A stretch of 64,000 bases of DNA, taken from the NCBI GenBank assembly GCA_963693365.1, contig CAVNZM010000007.1, positions 8,246,001 to 8,310,000 of the forward strand, given 5' to 3'. Source of the DNA: Amoebidium appalachense. Its lineage: Eukaryota; Ichthyosporea. The notes under the pieces are model-generated. The model was not told the origin of the DNA. It saw only the letters and a program-made list of their open reading frames with translations, and searched no databases. Positions 1-11,199 of this stretch are shown here, piece by piece. The translations under genes and the position numbers were made by a program. Every line of letters starts with the position of its first letter. Position 1 is the stretch's first letter.

Positions 1-796
1 CTAGTTCATAGCGATTCGGCGTAAAAGGCTTCAAAATGTTTTCAGCAGATCCAACGACCACATCAAAACACGTACCCTTTGCCTCGTTCTTTTCGGCCTC
101 CTCGAACAGAGACTGAATGTGGATGACCACACCGTTACCGATCACAGACTTGGCATGTTCGTGAATGATGCCACTGGGAAGGATGTGGAAGTCGTACTTC
201 ACTCCGTTTGTCACGATAGTGTGGCCAGCGTTGTTTCCACCCTAAGGAGCTCCTGATCAGTACAGAACACGTGCTTTCTGTTGCCCTTTAAAACGGAAAA
301 AATATGGGTTACGCCCGACACCTATGTCTTTCGTCTTATCTTGGCAAGACCAGAGATTTGTGTTTGATAATTGGTCCAACAAAAGCAGAGCAAAATAACC
401 ACTTCTCGGCGTGTTGCACTTACTGAACACGGCACAGCCCTTGCTTCTGAGTTACAGACAATCAGCTCAAGGAACTTATTTTCTTGCCAGAAATGGATCA
501 TCACCTGCCCATTGAGCCAACAAGTTCCCATAATACTACTTAGAAAAGCAGTAAAAAAAACTGAATTCCTGAAGTCGGTTTGAGTAAGCTTATCAAGCAA
601 GAATAAACCACACACAACAAAGATCATGTGCAGTCTCAGAGGGGCGAAAGTTTTGTAAGGAAAGCCTCACCTGGCACCGAGCAATAACATCGCACTCGCC
701 AGCCAGCATGTCCACAAGCTTGCCCTTGCCCTCGTCTCCCCATTGGCTCCCCAACACCACCACCACCTCCCCCGGTTTCACCACACTTCCCGGCAT
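1..796 (-). CDS. ADSS: Adenylosuccinate synthetase, N-terminal part (exons 1 and 2; gene continues past the left edge)
   Basis: This enzyme joins IMP and aspartate using GTP to form adenylosuccinate, the first committed step from IMP to AMP. Exon 1 is 671-796 and exon 2 is 1-241, still open at the window edge. Exon 1 carries the family GTP-binding signature [14 protein letters not shown] and ends in RCQ at a GTGAGG donor. After a TTAG acceptor, exon 2 continues in phase 0 with GGNNAGHT, the IMP-site motif, then LPSGII and IGNGVVIH, as expected in the family. I chose the ATG at 794-796: its context is ACCATGC and it lies just before the conserved core. The open frame runs further upstream but has no conserved sequence and begins at a TTG. 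The 429-bp intron has no homopolymer blocks, unlike introns of the later genes. The C-terminal three quarters lie outside the window. Confidence 0.95.
242..670 (-). other. Intron 1 of the adenylosuccinate synthetase gene
   Basis: The GT-AG intron runs from the GTGAGG donor at 665-670 to the TAG acceptor at 242-244 on the minus strand. It is ordinary mixed-composition sequence, with no CA repeat and no long G or C run. It is a useful contrast to the low-complexity introns elsewhere in the window. Confidence 0.85.
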
Positions 797-1378
797 GGTT
801 AGTTGCTGTTGCCCCCGTTCTAGGAGCACACACAAGGTCCTAACTGATGTGGTCACAGTGATGTTGCCAAGTTTTCCCTCGTGCCAAAGCATAGAAGAGA
901 TGATTGGTCGCAAAAGCATACCATATCGGGAAGTAATGCGCGCTTCTAACTGGGTTATCACGCACCACCTGCCATTTTTGGTTAGCAGCATTGTGGCCAA
1001 AACGATTGCACGGTGCGCGCGATTGCAGATGAAATTTCGTCAACTGCGTATGTTGACAGCGTTTCATGAACACGAGTCAAGGAATAGGAAAGAACACAGA
1101 GAAAGCCTTCCAAGATAGCATTTATGCACAGGAGCAACCCGACGGCACTGCTTTATTGTAGGCACGGAGTTTATTCCTTCTATATTGGCCACGACTGCTT
1201 GCAATTTGTTCCCTGCGGCCATCACTGCCCATTGCATTCATTCCCAGATCCCCCATGGCCGATTGCCGTATGGCAGTGCAGGAACTGCACATAACAGCTG
1301 GCACGAACGCTAACAACGCCAGTGGAACCCTTGCATTTGGTCCCCGCCCCCGCCCCCCCGGCCCCCCCCCCCCCCCCC

Positions 1379-1380
<2 letters not shown>

Positions 1381-1417
<37 letters not shown>

Positions 1418-1473
1418 GACACACACACACACACTCACTCACTCACTCACTCACTCACACACACAGACACTCA

Positions 1474-1537
<64 letters not shown>

Positions 1538-1571
1538 TACACACACACACTGGCACACACACACCCACACA

Positions 1572-1638
<67 letters not shown>
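1381..1638. repeat. (CA)n microsatellite with ACTC interruptions
   Basis: An almost pure CA dinucleotide array follows a C run at 1363-1379. It is interrupted by a short (ACTC)n patch at 1432-1455 and a few CATA and CCCA variants. It gives long Thr/His and Cys/Val open frames that are not genes. Confidence 0.97.
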
Positions 1639-1641
<3 letters not shown>

Positions 1642-2743
1642 TACGCATGTATGCACATTCCCACATGTGCACACACGTGACACACACAAAATCACATGTT
1701 GAACACAACTACCTCCCTCCCCCCCCCCAAACCTTTTTCTCCACCTTCCACCCCGGAGCTTCTCACGTGAAACACACACACAAAGGAACACATAGAACCC
1801 CACCCACCCACCCACCCACCCACCCATCCTCTTCCCATCCCACTCTGGTCCTGGAACTTCTCTCCTTCTTTCTCCTGTATATGCTATGCTGAACGAAAAT
1901 TTCATAGCTTCGAGCTACATCGGCCCTAACCTCCTTCTGCCCATCTTTTTTCCCCAGGCTTTTTCTCATCTCTAAGTCTTCGGTGCACATACCTTTCTCT
2001 TTGTCGACATGCCCGTCTTCTTCTCATCTCCCTAAGGCACCCATCCCCGCTTCCCCCCTCCCCCCCCCCCCCCCCCCCCTCTCTCTCTCCTCTCCGCCCC
2101 CCCCCCCCCCTACACACACACACGAGCACAAAGGCATGCACAGACACAAACCCCCCAACCCACCCCGCACTCCACCTGCTCAAACCCACACATCACCGGT
2201 TTGTCTGAGGCCCTCCGGAGGGCTCCGAACCTGTGAGGCTCCTGATTGCTCCCCCCTTCCCCCCCCCTCCCCCTCCCCCCACTCCTCCTTCCTCCTCTTC
2301 CCCCCCCCCCCACAGCACTGGTGTATACAGCCTGTGAATTAATTAGACATTCCAATATATGTCGGTTGCCTAAGCAAAGATGTTTTTACTTGATGATTTG
2401 CTTTATAGTTTGGGGAGGGAAAGATGGGGATCCGTTATTTGGGGGGGGGGGGGGGGGGGGGGAGACAGGAGAGAGAGAGAAGAGATGAAGGGAAAATATA
2501 GGGGTGAATAAGGAGTGGGTAAGACATGCAATCGCCGGGGCAGGTCTATCCTTTTGATAGCTTGGTGCACGGGATTTTGCCGGTGGAGACTACTTACTGC
2601 AAGGTGTTAAAATTTTTGATATGTGTGGCAGCAGGGGTGGGTATACTTCCTGGGGGGTGGGGTATGATGGTGGTGGCTGGAATTTCGAAGGAGTATGTGT
2701 GTGAGTGTGTGGGGTTGGGGCGGGGTTACTCGTGTGTGTGGGT

Positions 2744-2779
<36 letters not shown>

Positions 2780-2877
2780 GGACCGTTGCCTCGATCTGTC
2801 ACTCTGCAGCTCTGCAAATAAAGGAACGAGGAGTTAGCCCGATAAAGAGATGGGAGGACTGAGGGGGAGGGAGAGAG

Positions 2878-2910
<33 letters not shown>

Positions 2911-2912
<2 letters not shown>

Positions 2913-3125
2913 TTAAAATGCGTTATAATAAACTTGGGCAGAGTACGAGGGATACATTCATGACGGACAATTGCAACACAATGCAAAGTGTAAAGCAGAG
3001 GATGTATCACAGGCAGAGCCCATCCCTGCAGAGGGGGCACAAGCCATTCACAACACCCTGGTTTCAACCCATTCACTTTGCCAACGAAACCTCATCGCAG
3101 GACTACTTCACCTGGTCATGGGTGG
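2911..3125 (+). repeat. Diverged copy of the G-run-bounded dispersed repeat
   Basis: A 30-base G run is followed by AAAATGCGTTATAATA, then the family landmarks CATGACGGACAA, CACAATGCAA, GCAGAGCCCATCC and CAACGAAACC in the same order as the copies at 33-36 kb and 57.5-57.8 kb. It is considerably diverged. It lies 3' of the minus-strand ATP-grasp gene. Confidence 0.7.
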
Positions 3126-3838
3126 GTCAGGGGGAAGAGGGGGGGGAGGGGGGGGGGGGGGGGATGTTCAACTTGTTGTTTCAAGTTGTTGTTGTATTTG
3201 CCGGCGTCCATGAATGAAGAGAGTGAAAAAGAATGACACGGAAGCGGAGGAGGGATGAGCCCAATCCGAAGCACCAGCATCACATGTGGTCACAGGTGTA
3301 TATAACTTGCCCTTGGGCTAATTCTCGAGACTTATCACTTTTAAAAAGTGTTTTTAGCCAACAGAAACATTCATTTACATCATTCTTGAGCTCCCACTCT
3401 GTATCTTCTAGCTGAGGCGTTATGTTGCCTTCATACCCGTACATGTATCTTTGTTGCCTAGCCTGTGTCCGACGTGGCAGAGTGTTCCCTCCAGAAACAT
3501 TTATCAGTTCCTGTTAAAGCTTCTATCTACTCCTCCGTGCAGGTCTACAAGTATCGAACCCTTTTCACGTCCATTTCCGAGCCTCTCCTTCAATATACCT
3601 ATGCAGTATGTAGATTCCTATAGTCAAAACAGGGTGGGCAGCGAGGGGAAGGGGGGGGGGGGGGGGTGGAGAGGGGGGGGAAAGAGAGAGAGGAAGGGGG
3701 GGGGGGGGGGGGGGGGGGGGGGGCTCCGCTGAGAAAAAAGACGAAACCCGGTTTAACACCTCTAGAACTTCTTGTCATGATTAATAGAACACCATTATCA
3801 CTGCTTAACATAGCACACCAATATTCAGACATTTTCTT

Positions 3839-5281
3839 TCAAGCCCCGCCAATACCGGAGGCTATCTCAATCTCCTTCTTGTACTCATCCTCCGACACAA
3901 TGGGCACATCGATCTTCTCGACTATCTCGTTCATCACGTTGATGGCATCATGCACGTTCTCCTTCCGCACAGCAATAGTCGCCACCCACTCAGGAATCCC
4001 AGTGTCGTAGCCCTTAACTTTCTCCCCCGCCTTTTTAAGGGGCTCTGCAAACATAACCCCGGGGTAGCTCTTAACTTCGTCAAGGAACCGTGTGTGGGTC
4101 AGTACTCCGGTCTTGGGCGAGCAGTAAGAATATTCGCAGATTGCGCACAGAGGTGTTTCGGCGCAAGGCGGGTTTATGGGAATGCCACATGCCGTCAGCA
4201 CAAAGTTGTCAAACAGACTAACACCGTAGACCTCCTTGTGAAAGAGTGCCGTAGCCCCCCCACCCATGCGGCTGTTCACTTCGATGAGCATGGGCTGACC
4301 GGTGCCATCTGGGCGCAGCTGCGTGCCCTTTGTGTATTTGCACTCTACGTGGAAACACCCCTGTCGGAAACCAAGCGCCTTTACACAGCGCACAGAGTAG
4401 TCTACGAGCTCCTTCTGGATCTCGGCAGAGTAGGTGGAGGGCGAATTGCTGCCAGTCTCGAGGAATGTGGGTTCACGGGTGGGCCAGTTATCGTTAGCGT
4501 TGCCGTAAACACACTCGCCATCCCAAAACAGAAGGTCAACATCAAACTCGTCCCCATCGATGTAACTCTCCACAAGCATGCCGACATGGTCGGTGCACCC
4601 AGGGTTCCAGTTGAGCTCCGGAGCAACTTCCCGATCACCCTCTGCTCTCGTGTATGCAGCCTGAAGCTCGGCAAACGTGTTGCACCGATATACACCGTCC
4701 GATCCTGCACCTGTCTGTGGCTTAAGCACCACCGGGAACCCCAGTTCTGCCTCCACCGTGCTAAGTTGCTCCGGGCTAGTGATACGCATCGCACCAGGGG
4801 TGGGGATGCCGGCGGCACGGCAGATAAGGCGGGACTTGTGCTTGTCACGGGCGGCCAAGTAGGCAGACTTGGGGTTGCAAGGAAGTCCGAGGCGCTCACC
4901 AAGCTCACCCACCAGCACCTGGGCCTGTTCGTAGGGCGAGAACACACCACTCAAGCCCTCGATGTTAGCAGCTGAAACGGCAGCAAGCACATTCTCCGCT
5001 GCGTTTTCACCATCTGAAAGGTCGGCGAAAATGGTCTGAGCAGCGGCCAAAAGGCCTGCCTGCTGGCACTGCTCGTGTCTGTCTCTTCCACTTACTGTGT
5101 CGTCAAAGACTATCACCGGGCGAATGCCCAGGGTCAAAATGCGCCCGAGAGACTGCTGCACTGTGTCGAACTTGGCGTGGTTAAACATGACCCACAGGAG
5201 AGAACACCCATTTGCTGCCTGCAGGCGCAGTTTTTGCGTCTCGGCGTCCGCTGAAGACAACATCGCTACGGAAGGGGTCAT
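3839..5281 (-). CDS. ATP-grasp family ligase, resembling carnosine-synthase or biotin-carboxylase-like enzymes
   Basis: Single-exon 480-residue protein starting at the ATG at 5279-5281. It probably uses ATP to make an acyl-phosphate that is attacked by an amine, forming an amide or peptide-like bond. Residues 1-130 look like the preATP-grasp domain. Residues 145-370 form the ATP-grasp core: FPVVLKPQTGAGSDGV (about 182-197) as the ATP-binding loop, LVESYIDGDEFDVD (236-249) and LIEVNSRMGGG (332-341), whose Glu and Asn are the expected magnesium ligands. The C-terminal 110 residues resemble the lid and tail domain of carnosine-synthase-type members. The substrate cannot be read from the sequence. 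The gene has no intron, unlike the conserved multi-exon genes of the window, and no homopolymer inside. A function in peptide, amino-acid-conjugate or secondary metabolism is inference. Confidence 0.9.
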   Translation of the reverse strand: MTPSVAMLSSADAETQKLRLQAANGCSLLWVMFNHAKFDTVQQSLGRILTLGIRPVIVFDDTVSGRDRHEQCQQAGLLAAAQTIFADLSDGENAAENVLAAVSAANIEGLSGVFSPYEQAQVLVGELGERLGLPCNPKSAYLAARDKHKSRLICRAAGIPTPGAMRITSPEQLSTVEAELGFPVVLKPQTGAGSDGVYRCNTFAELQAAYTRAEGDREVAPELNWNPGCTDHVGMLVESYIDGDEFDVDLLFWDGECVYGNANDNWPTREPTFLETGSNSPSTYSAEIQKELVDYSVRCVKALGFRQGCFHVECKYTKGTQLRPDGTGQPMLIEVNSRMGGGATALFHKEVYGVSLFDNFVLTACGIPINPPCAETPLCAICEYSYCSPKTGVLTHTRFLDEVKSYPGVMFAEPLKKAGEKVKGYDTGIPEWVATIAVRKENVHDAINVMNEIVEKIDVPIVSEDEYKKEIEIASGIGGA

Positions 5282-5311
5282 GATGACTCTGAGAAACGAA
5301 GAACCAGCCTG

Positions 5312-5318
5312 TTTTATA
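5312..5318 (-). promoter_or_regulatory. Possible TATA element of the ATP-grasp gene
   Basis: On the minus strand this reads TATAAAA. It starts about 31 bases upstream of the ATG, with a CCAAT on the same strand at 5326-5330. The close spacing would leave a very short 5' leader, so this may be coincidence. Confidence 0.3.
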
Positions 5319-6204
5319 ATTTGGTATTGGATATGAGCGCCAAGCCCTGAAGTATAATGTTTTGCAACTGAGGAATAGTGAAGAAGTCGTGTTGTAGTTG
5401 ACGTTTATGAACACAAGGTCACATGTAAACGGATGGAGTGCAGCAAGTGAAGGAAGAGACTAAGAATGTTGTAGGCTATTTATAGCAACTGACTTTCAGG
5501 CGATCTAACGCCATCTACTGCCGCAACCACTCAGGTGGCTCCATTTTAGCCATATCAAATTCCTTTCCTGCCTCACCCTCGAGTTGATATGAGTGATAAC
5601 AAGTAGGTACTGACAAAATAACGTAATAGATAAGAGCACCTTCATAACGAATTCACAGCATTATGCGTGACATGAAAAAACTCTGCGCCCGTGCTTCACG
5701 GTTTTTCTTGCATATCTTTTCTTTTCAGGACCTAAAACCCGGTGTCCCCGGTCTCCCCCGCCACCTCGGTTCTGCGTTTACTGAGTGCCGGCTGTAGTGT
5801 TCGCGCAGTGCATTCCAATCATTCCAAAGGCAGCCAATCATCGCCTTCCTTCAGTTTACACACAAATTTGGCAAAGAAAAGGTTGCACATGAAATGCACG
5901 TGCGGTGTTCAGAGCTACAGTAGGCTCTCACAAGTGGCACAGCCAGTGGCACTGCAAGTTGAAAGTGACACGTGCACGGGCACACGCATAATCACACAAC
6001 AGCTGCCACACAGCACGGTGGCTGTCAAGTGGTGGCTTACAGCATACGTTTGCCATGACAAAGTGTACCCACAGCAACGAGAAAAAGGAAATAGTCTGTC
6101 GTCGCATGATGGTGCATCATGAAGTCACGAGTTTGGTGGTGAAAAGATGTTCGACGTCTAGCGCCCTGCTCTCGCGGGCGACATGCCGTCACTCGCTAAC
6201 TCAT

Positions 6205-6510
6205 CTCCTCACTTGTCTGCTGGCTCTCTCTCTCCCTCTCTCGCTCGCTCTCTATATACCTGTCCCTCTCTCGCTCGCTCTCTCTCTCTCTCCCCCCCCC
6301 CCCTCCTCCTCTCCCCCTCCCCCCCCCCCCCCCCTCTCTCTCTCTCTCTCTTTCCCTCCCTCCTCATCTCTCTCTCTCTCTCTTTATCTCTCTCTCTCTC
6401 CTCTCTCCCTCTCCCTCTCTCTCTCCCCTCTCTCCTTCTCTCTCTCTCCCTCTCTCACTCTCTCGCCCTCTCTCTCTCAAGCTCTCTCTCTCTCTCTGTC
6501 TCTCTCAAAC

Positions 6511-6550
<40 letters not shown>

Positions 6551-6774
6551 CCCCCCCCCCCCCCCCCACCCCCCCTCTCTCTCGTCCATCTCCCCCTCTC
6601 TCGCTCTCCTCTTCCTCTCTTTCCCTCCCTCCTTCGCTCCCTTCCTCCTTCCCTCCCTCCCCTCTTCCTTCCCTCCCTCCCTCCCTCCCTCCCTCCCCCC
6701 CTCCCTCCCCTCTCTCCCTCCCTTCCCCCCCCCCCCCCCCACCTCCCTCCCCCCACCTCCCTCCCCTCTCTCTT

Positions 6775-6850
<76 letters not shown>

Positions 6851-6960
6851 TCCCTCTCCCTCTCCCTCTCCCTCTCCCTCTCTCTCTCTCCTCTCTCTCC
6901 CGCCCCCTCTCTCCCTGTTTCTCGTTCGATCTCTCTCCCTCGCTCTCCCCCTCCACCCAA
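6205..6960. repeat. Polypyrimidine (CT)n/(CCCT)n/C-run block
   Basis: About 750 bases of nearly uninterrupted pyrimidine on the + strand: (CT)n tracts, C runs at 6320-6334 and 6549-6567, (CCCT)n at 6654-6700 and a long (CT)n at 6776-6846. The Ser/Leu/Pro and Arg/Glu frames across it are artefacts. Confidence 0.97.
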
Positions 6961-7953
6961 ATCCTCTAGATCTGTTTCTCATTTGCTCCTCACCTTAGAG
7001 CCTCTCGGGCTGATCAATCCCACTCTCTCCCTTCCCCCCTCCTCCCCCTCCCCCTTCACCCCATCTTCTTGCCCTCTTTCTCTGCCTTCTCCAGGAAGCC
7101 CTCCACTGCCCCCTCCCTCCCCCCCCCCCCCCCCCCAAGTCCTCGCCAACCTCTTTCTCTTGCTCAGTGCATATTGCACTATGCCAGTTGACTCATGGTC
7201 ACGCTTTCAGTGCACTCAGCTCTTATTTCACTCCAGCTCGCACCCTGCCTATCCCCCCCTCCTCCCCCCCTCTTTCGCTCTCTTCTCTGGAAACCTTTTT
7301 TTCCCGAGCTCTGAGCTCTCCCCCCTTCTCCTTTTCTCTTCCTCTCCTCCCCTCCCTCCCTTTTCCCTCCAGCTAGCGCTCGACCCATTCATCAGTACAC
7401 ATGGTTGTCCACACTGGTTTGGGGTGGAGAACGATGCTCTATTGCAGTGAGCGTGGAAGTCACCTCAAACGATCTCTGTCATGATCATGTGGAATGGGGA
7501 GGAGGGGAGGTTCGAAGGATATGAAATGTGGAGCAGCCGGGAAAGGGCTGGGGGTCCAGGGAGAAGGGGGGGGAAGGGGGGGGGCCACGGGGCCTCGGGC
7601 TATTTTTGCATTAGGCTTTTCATATATATGTTTCATATATAATAAAGATGTGCATTGACATTTCCGTATCACAGTGAACACAACTATGTAACTTATAACG
7701 TGTGGCTGTGTCTCGCTTCGGGCTATTTACAACTGCATGGCTGTACAAGCCTTGCTGGTGAAAATTTACATGCAAGAAAACACCTGGTCTATGTGCAGAT
7801 GTCACTACATAGGTTACGCAACAAATTGTCTTGCTGGAAAGAACGAAGCTAGAAGCTAAGCTATACTGCCCTTATATACTGTCCTGTCTAAACTAATTAG
7901 CCAAAAGCCAGTCTTGTACCCAACATAACCTAGCCGAACCTAAGAATTAAAAC

Positions 7954-9660
7954 CTAGAGATCAGAGCAAGGCAGGCGCACATCTTCAATCTTCAAAAACC
8001 TAGCCCAGTTTTGTGGTAGTGGGCCTCTCCGTCCATACAGCGCACACTCCTTGTCTGCAGCCACCTGCAACGTACTCGCCTTGCCTCTACCTTGCAGTTC
8101 GGCTGCCTTAACACAAGCACGTGCCTTTGCAGCAACATCAGCACGCTGATTCTTCTCCACCTTCTCCCTTATGCTCTTGGAGGGCCCGGAAGAGGCCAGC
8201 TCAGCACGCAGGGATTGGTCGGCCTGGACCTGTGCAAACTCCGCCTGTGCCCCTGTGTCAACAGAAACAGGACGGTCCGGAACCACCGTAACATTGAGCA
8301 CCTCTGGCGCGGGGCCCAATCCTTCACCCAATGATGCAGAATCGCTAGGGAAAACGATCGGTCCAGAGCCCGGGGTAGGTGCATTCTCACCAGGGGGAAT
8401 GAGTGGCTCAAACACCACGGGGGTGTCTGCTTGCGTAATGCTTACCAACTCATCACCCGCCTCACGTCGCACAATATTGGGGGCCTGGGTGCCGGTGCCG
8501 ACCCACGGAATAGTCTTGGGGCACGCAGTGAGCAGACTAGCGCTGATGGTGCGATCCAGAACATCTAGGGCGTACGTGTAGTTCATGGCGCTGATGTCAT
8601 TGACCATCCTAGGCGTGACGCGGGTTGGGAACACAGGCATAGGGTCATCGAACCCATGTACCACACCAATGGCGGGGTCCACGCTGTAGTAGGCCGGAGA
8701 AACGGTCCCGGCTGGGGCCTTGTCAGTGCCTTGGCAGGCCTGCCACATGGCCCAAATCTTGTCCACCATGCCGTGGTGCATCCAGAAGATGGGGTCATTG
8801 GGAGAGAAGTTGATGTTGTTCATGGTGCCGCCGCTGCCTCCGGCATACACGTGAACCCACGCATGCCAACCCTTGGTTGTGTCAGACATGGAATCGAAAG
8901 TGAGAGTGTTGACCACCATGTTGACCACTTCAATGGGACCTGGGGGCCGCCAGCCCTGGCCAAACGGACGTGTTACACACTGTCCTGTGGATGTTGGGTA
9001 GCGCACACGGCCTATGAGCGTGTCTATGATACAGATGGTGCCGATGCCTCCTAGATCGGTGACGACGCTGATGTTTGGGTTGACGTTAGGGTTGTCCTTG
9101 ACATCCTGGGTCCAGTCCCAGTAGGGTAGAGTCACGCACTGGAAACGGGGATCAAGGCTGCGCAGTTGGTTCTCAAACAGGAACAGGAGGTGTCGGTGCC
9201 ACGCAAGGAAGGCGTTGCTGTTGTGGCCGTAGTTATTCGTCAATGTGTCCCAATGGTAGGCCATCACATTGAACCATGTGCCCGACGCCCACAGCTGTCT
9301 GACCGCATCCAGGAATATAGTCTGTTGCAGTGTTGTCAGCTCGCGCCATTCGCAGCGAATGCGGCGGCCGTTGCTGTCAATGAGACCCGTGCACTGCTCA
9401 GGCAGGGACGAGCCCACACACGTGCCGGCTGAAGAAAGGGTAAACCCGGTGTCGCAGGCGCATGTGAAACTTCCACCGTTGTTAGTGCACACTCTTGAGT
9501 GTGCACAATTGAGTCGATAGCCCAGGGGACAACCTGAAGAAGAATCTACACAACGATTACTTGTCGAGTAGAAGAACGAATTGGTTGGGCACACAACGGC
9601 AGTCTGTGCCGCGACTGTGGCGGCAAGGCCAAAGGCTGCCAAGTAGCTAATAGGCCCCAT
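7954..9660 (-). CDS. Secreted EGF-like plus tyrosinase (type-3 copper) protein
   Basis: Single-exon gene. The ATG at 9658-9660 opens a 568-residue protein beginning with a hydrophobic signal peptide (about residues 1-19). An earlier in-frame ATG would add 17 residues and bury the signal, so I prefer the inner start. Residues 24-81 hold eight cysteines in an EGF-like pattern. The tyrosinase domain covers about 100-310. CuA ligands are probably H136 (YHWD), H146 and H155 (FLAWHRH). CuB is H266 and H270 (WHAWVH) plus H296 in DPIFWMHHGMVD, which matches the family's D-P-x-F-x-x(2)-H-x(3)-D pattern. The residues after about 310 are Pro/Ala/Glu-rich with no recognised domain. Family members oxidise mono- or diphenols with oxygen, giving quinones used in pigment, cross-linking or adhesion. 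An extracellular or secretory-pathway location is inferred. Haemocyanin-like oxygen binding is the main alternative. Confidence 0.94.
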   Translation of the reverse strand: MGPISYLAAFGLAATVAAQTAVVCPTNSFFYSTSNRCVDSSSGCPLGYRLNCAHSRVCTNNGGSFTCACDTGFTLSSAGTCVGSSLPEQCTGLIDSNGRRIRCEWRELTTLQQTIFLDAVRQLWASGTWFNVMAYHWDTLTNNYGHNSNAFLAWHRHLLFLFENQLRSLDPRFQCVTLPYWDWTQDVKDNPNVNPNISVVTDLGGIGTICIIDTLIGRVRYPTSTGQCVTRPFGQGWRPPGPIEVVNMVVNTLTFDSMSDTTKGWHAWVHVYAGGSGGTMNNINFSPNDPIFWMHHGMVDKIWAMWQACQGTDKAPAGTVSPAYYSVDPAIGVVHGFDDPMPVFPTRVTPRMVNDISAMNYTYALDVLDRTISASLLTACPKTIPWVGTGTQAPNIVRREAGDELVSITQADTPVVFEPLIPPGENAPTPGSGPIVFPSDSASLGEGLGPAPEVLNVTVVPDRPVSVDTGAQAEFAQVQADQSLRAELASSGPSKSIREKVEKNQRADVAAKARACVKAAELQGRGKASTLQVAADKECALYGRRGPLPQNWARFLKIEDVRLPCSDL

Positions 9661-10084
9661 GTTGGCCGCTAGGCTTTGGGGCTTCTTGTTGTGCGTTGTT
9701 CTCCAAACCAAAGCATTAACGTGTAGGTTTTCGCAGGCCAGTTTGCCTTTTTGCCTCTCGATGCCCGCTGGTCACCACTCCATCGAAATGCCTCACCCTT
9801 GGCGCCTGTGACCAAATAGCCTGTTGCTGAGGGTTTGGGGGGATAAGGGCACGTTTTCGGGCCCGGGCTTTTGGCTTTGCCGCAACTTTGCACGCGTGAC
9901 TTGCACACACCACACGACGACATGATGATAATAATGTAGGGATTGGTGCATACCCTACTATCTCCAAAAACGAATGAGTTCTTTACAATCCACAGTACTG
10001 GGCAAAATGTGTACTTATGGTTAGGTTGTGAAGGATGGTTTATCTGATTAGCTTAGCTGAACTCATAGATATTTAGTGTACGTA

Positions 10085-10165
10085 TACTGTTGGTGCTGTG
10101 TGGTAGACGGTAGTTTCCCTAGAGGGCCTGAAAAGGCTCTCCTGGAACAAAACGTGATAAAATAA
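10085..10165 (+). repeat. Dispersed 80-bp repeat, copy 1
   Basis: The segment from TACTGT through GGTGCTGTGTGGTAGACGG and AGAGGGCCTGAAAAGG to ACGTGATAAAATAAA recurs almost unchanged at 12795-12875 in the same orientation. Sequence outside these limits is unrelated. It could be a short non-autonomous element or a conserved fragment of a longer one. Confidence 0.85.
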
Positions 10166-11118
10166 AAAAATAAAAATTTATAATCCACAGTTAGATAATT
10201 TTAAAAGAGTGGGCCACTAGTATTAGTGAATGGGCCTCCTATGAAACCCCTATGGTGTACAGGCGCCTATGTGCTACGCTCAGCATCAGTTTGTCCCGAA
10301 TGATTATTGTAGATACCCGGGCTGACAAATCCCAATGTGCGAGAACCTTTCCGCCAATAAAAAAAGCGTTCAGTAGATTAGATCCAATACTATGACTGGT
10401 AGGTTACCTAGATCACAAGAATGTAGCAGCCGCACCCGATCAGTTGGTCACATAATGCTCACATTGAATGGTGCCGTGGGCCTGTTCGAAACTTCGGAAA
10501 TATGAAACAATTGAACAAAGCCCCTATATGAACCCCAAAAATAGCGAATTGGATAGATTCTACTTTACCCTTTGGGTTCCCCATGCCCTGAACTTCGAAC
10601 GTTTGAGTCTGGTCCGTGACTCCATGTACTTGTCACTAGTAGAGTCCATCGTTATCCTGACGGTGCTCTGAACGCCAATCATACTGCGGCTACGCACAAA
10701 ATGGGGACCCCGTCATCCCAGGACGTCACATGACGGTCACATGAAGTACGAGCCGCCAATCACTGGTGGCTTCCCCGCAACCACGTTCTCCCTAGATGTA
10801 AACACACCGTCCTCTGTGTTAGTGAGCTGATCCTGGCACTGGCTGGCAGATGGCGACTGTTGGCTGATGACCGTGTGGTCACTCTTTGGACCGGCGCCTG
10901 GACTACAGTGGTGGGCTGGCCATGGTGGCAGGGAATCAGCAATTGAAAAATGTATGCCTAAACGTGAATTGCCTTACACTCTCAAGATGATCACCCAAAC
11001 ACGCCCTGCACGCGTCCCGTGACGACCTGTACATCATAATACGCATGCCAACTGTACTACGGGTACTAATTACTATGCATATGTATGTATGTACAGCCTG
11101 AGATGTATTCACACGTAC

Positions 11119-11119
<1 letters not shown>

Positions 11120-11198
<79 letters not shown>
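11120..11198. repeat. (GT)n microsatellite
   Basis: A pure GT array of about 78 bases is followed to 11360 by interrupted GT, (CGTG)n and related variants. The Val/Cys frames across it are artefacts. Confidence 0.97.

Positions 11199-11199
<1 letters not shown>

Larger units (their letters stand above)
797..3838. other. Intergenic region between adenylosuccinate synthetase and the ATP-grasp gene
   Basis: I see no supportable gene. The stretch holds a (CA)n block at 1381-1638, C runs near 2066-2110 and 2301-2311, G runs at 2441-2461, 2747-2778, 2880-2911 and 3698-3723, and one diverged copy of the dispersed G-run repeat at 2911-3125. The translated frames here are Thr/His, Val/Cys, Pro or Gly homopolymer artefacts. 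Confidence 0.8.
5282..7953. other. Intergenic region between the ATP-grasp and tyrosinase genes
   Basis: No gene is supported. 5282-6180 is mixed-composition sequence with short uninformative frames. 6205-6960 is a pyrimidine block. 6960-7600 is C/T-rich on the + strand, then G-rich near 7560-7585. 7600-7953 is AT-richer unique sequence that would hold the 3' end of the tyrosinase transcript. Confidence 0.75.

Noticed and set aside
797-1000. N-terminal extension of adenylosuccinate synthetase
   Set aside because: The extra frame starts at TTG and shows no transit-peptide character; the ATG at 796 directly precedes the conserved core.
3950-4975. 341-residue + strand frame opposite the ATP-grasp gene
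   Set aside because: Shadow of the minus-strand gene; only the minus-strand frame carries ATP-grasp motifs.
5742-6122. 126-residue frame before the pyrimidine block
   Set aside because: No recognisable domain or clear start context.
10097-10160. tRNA-like gene in the 80-bp repeat
   Set aside because: Only a partial A-box resemblance; no B box or cloverleaf that I can draw.
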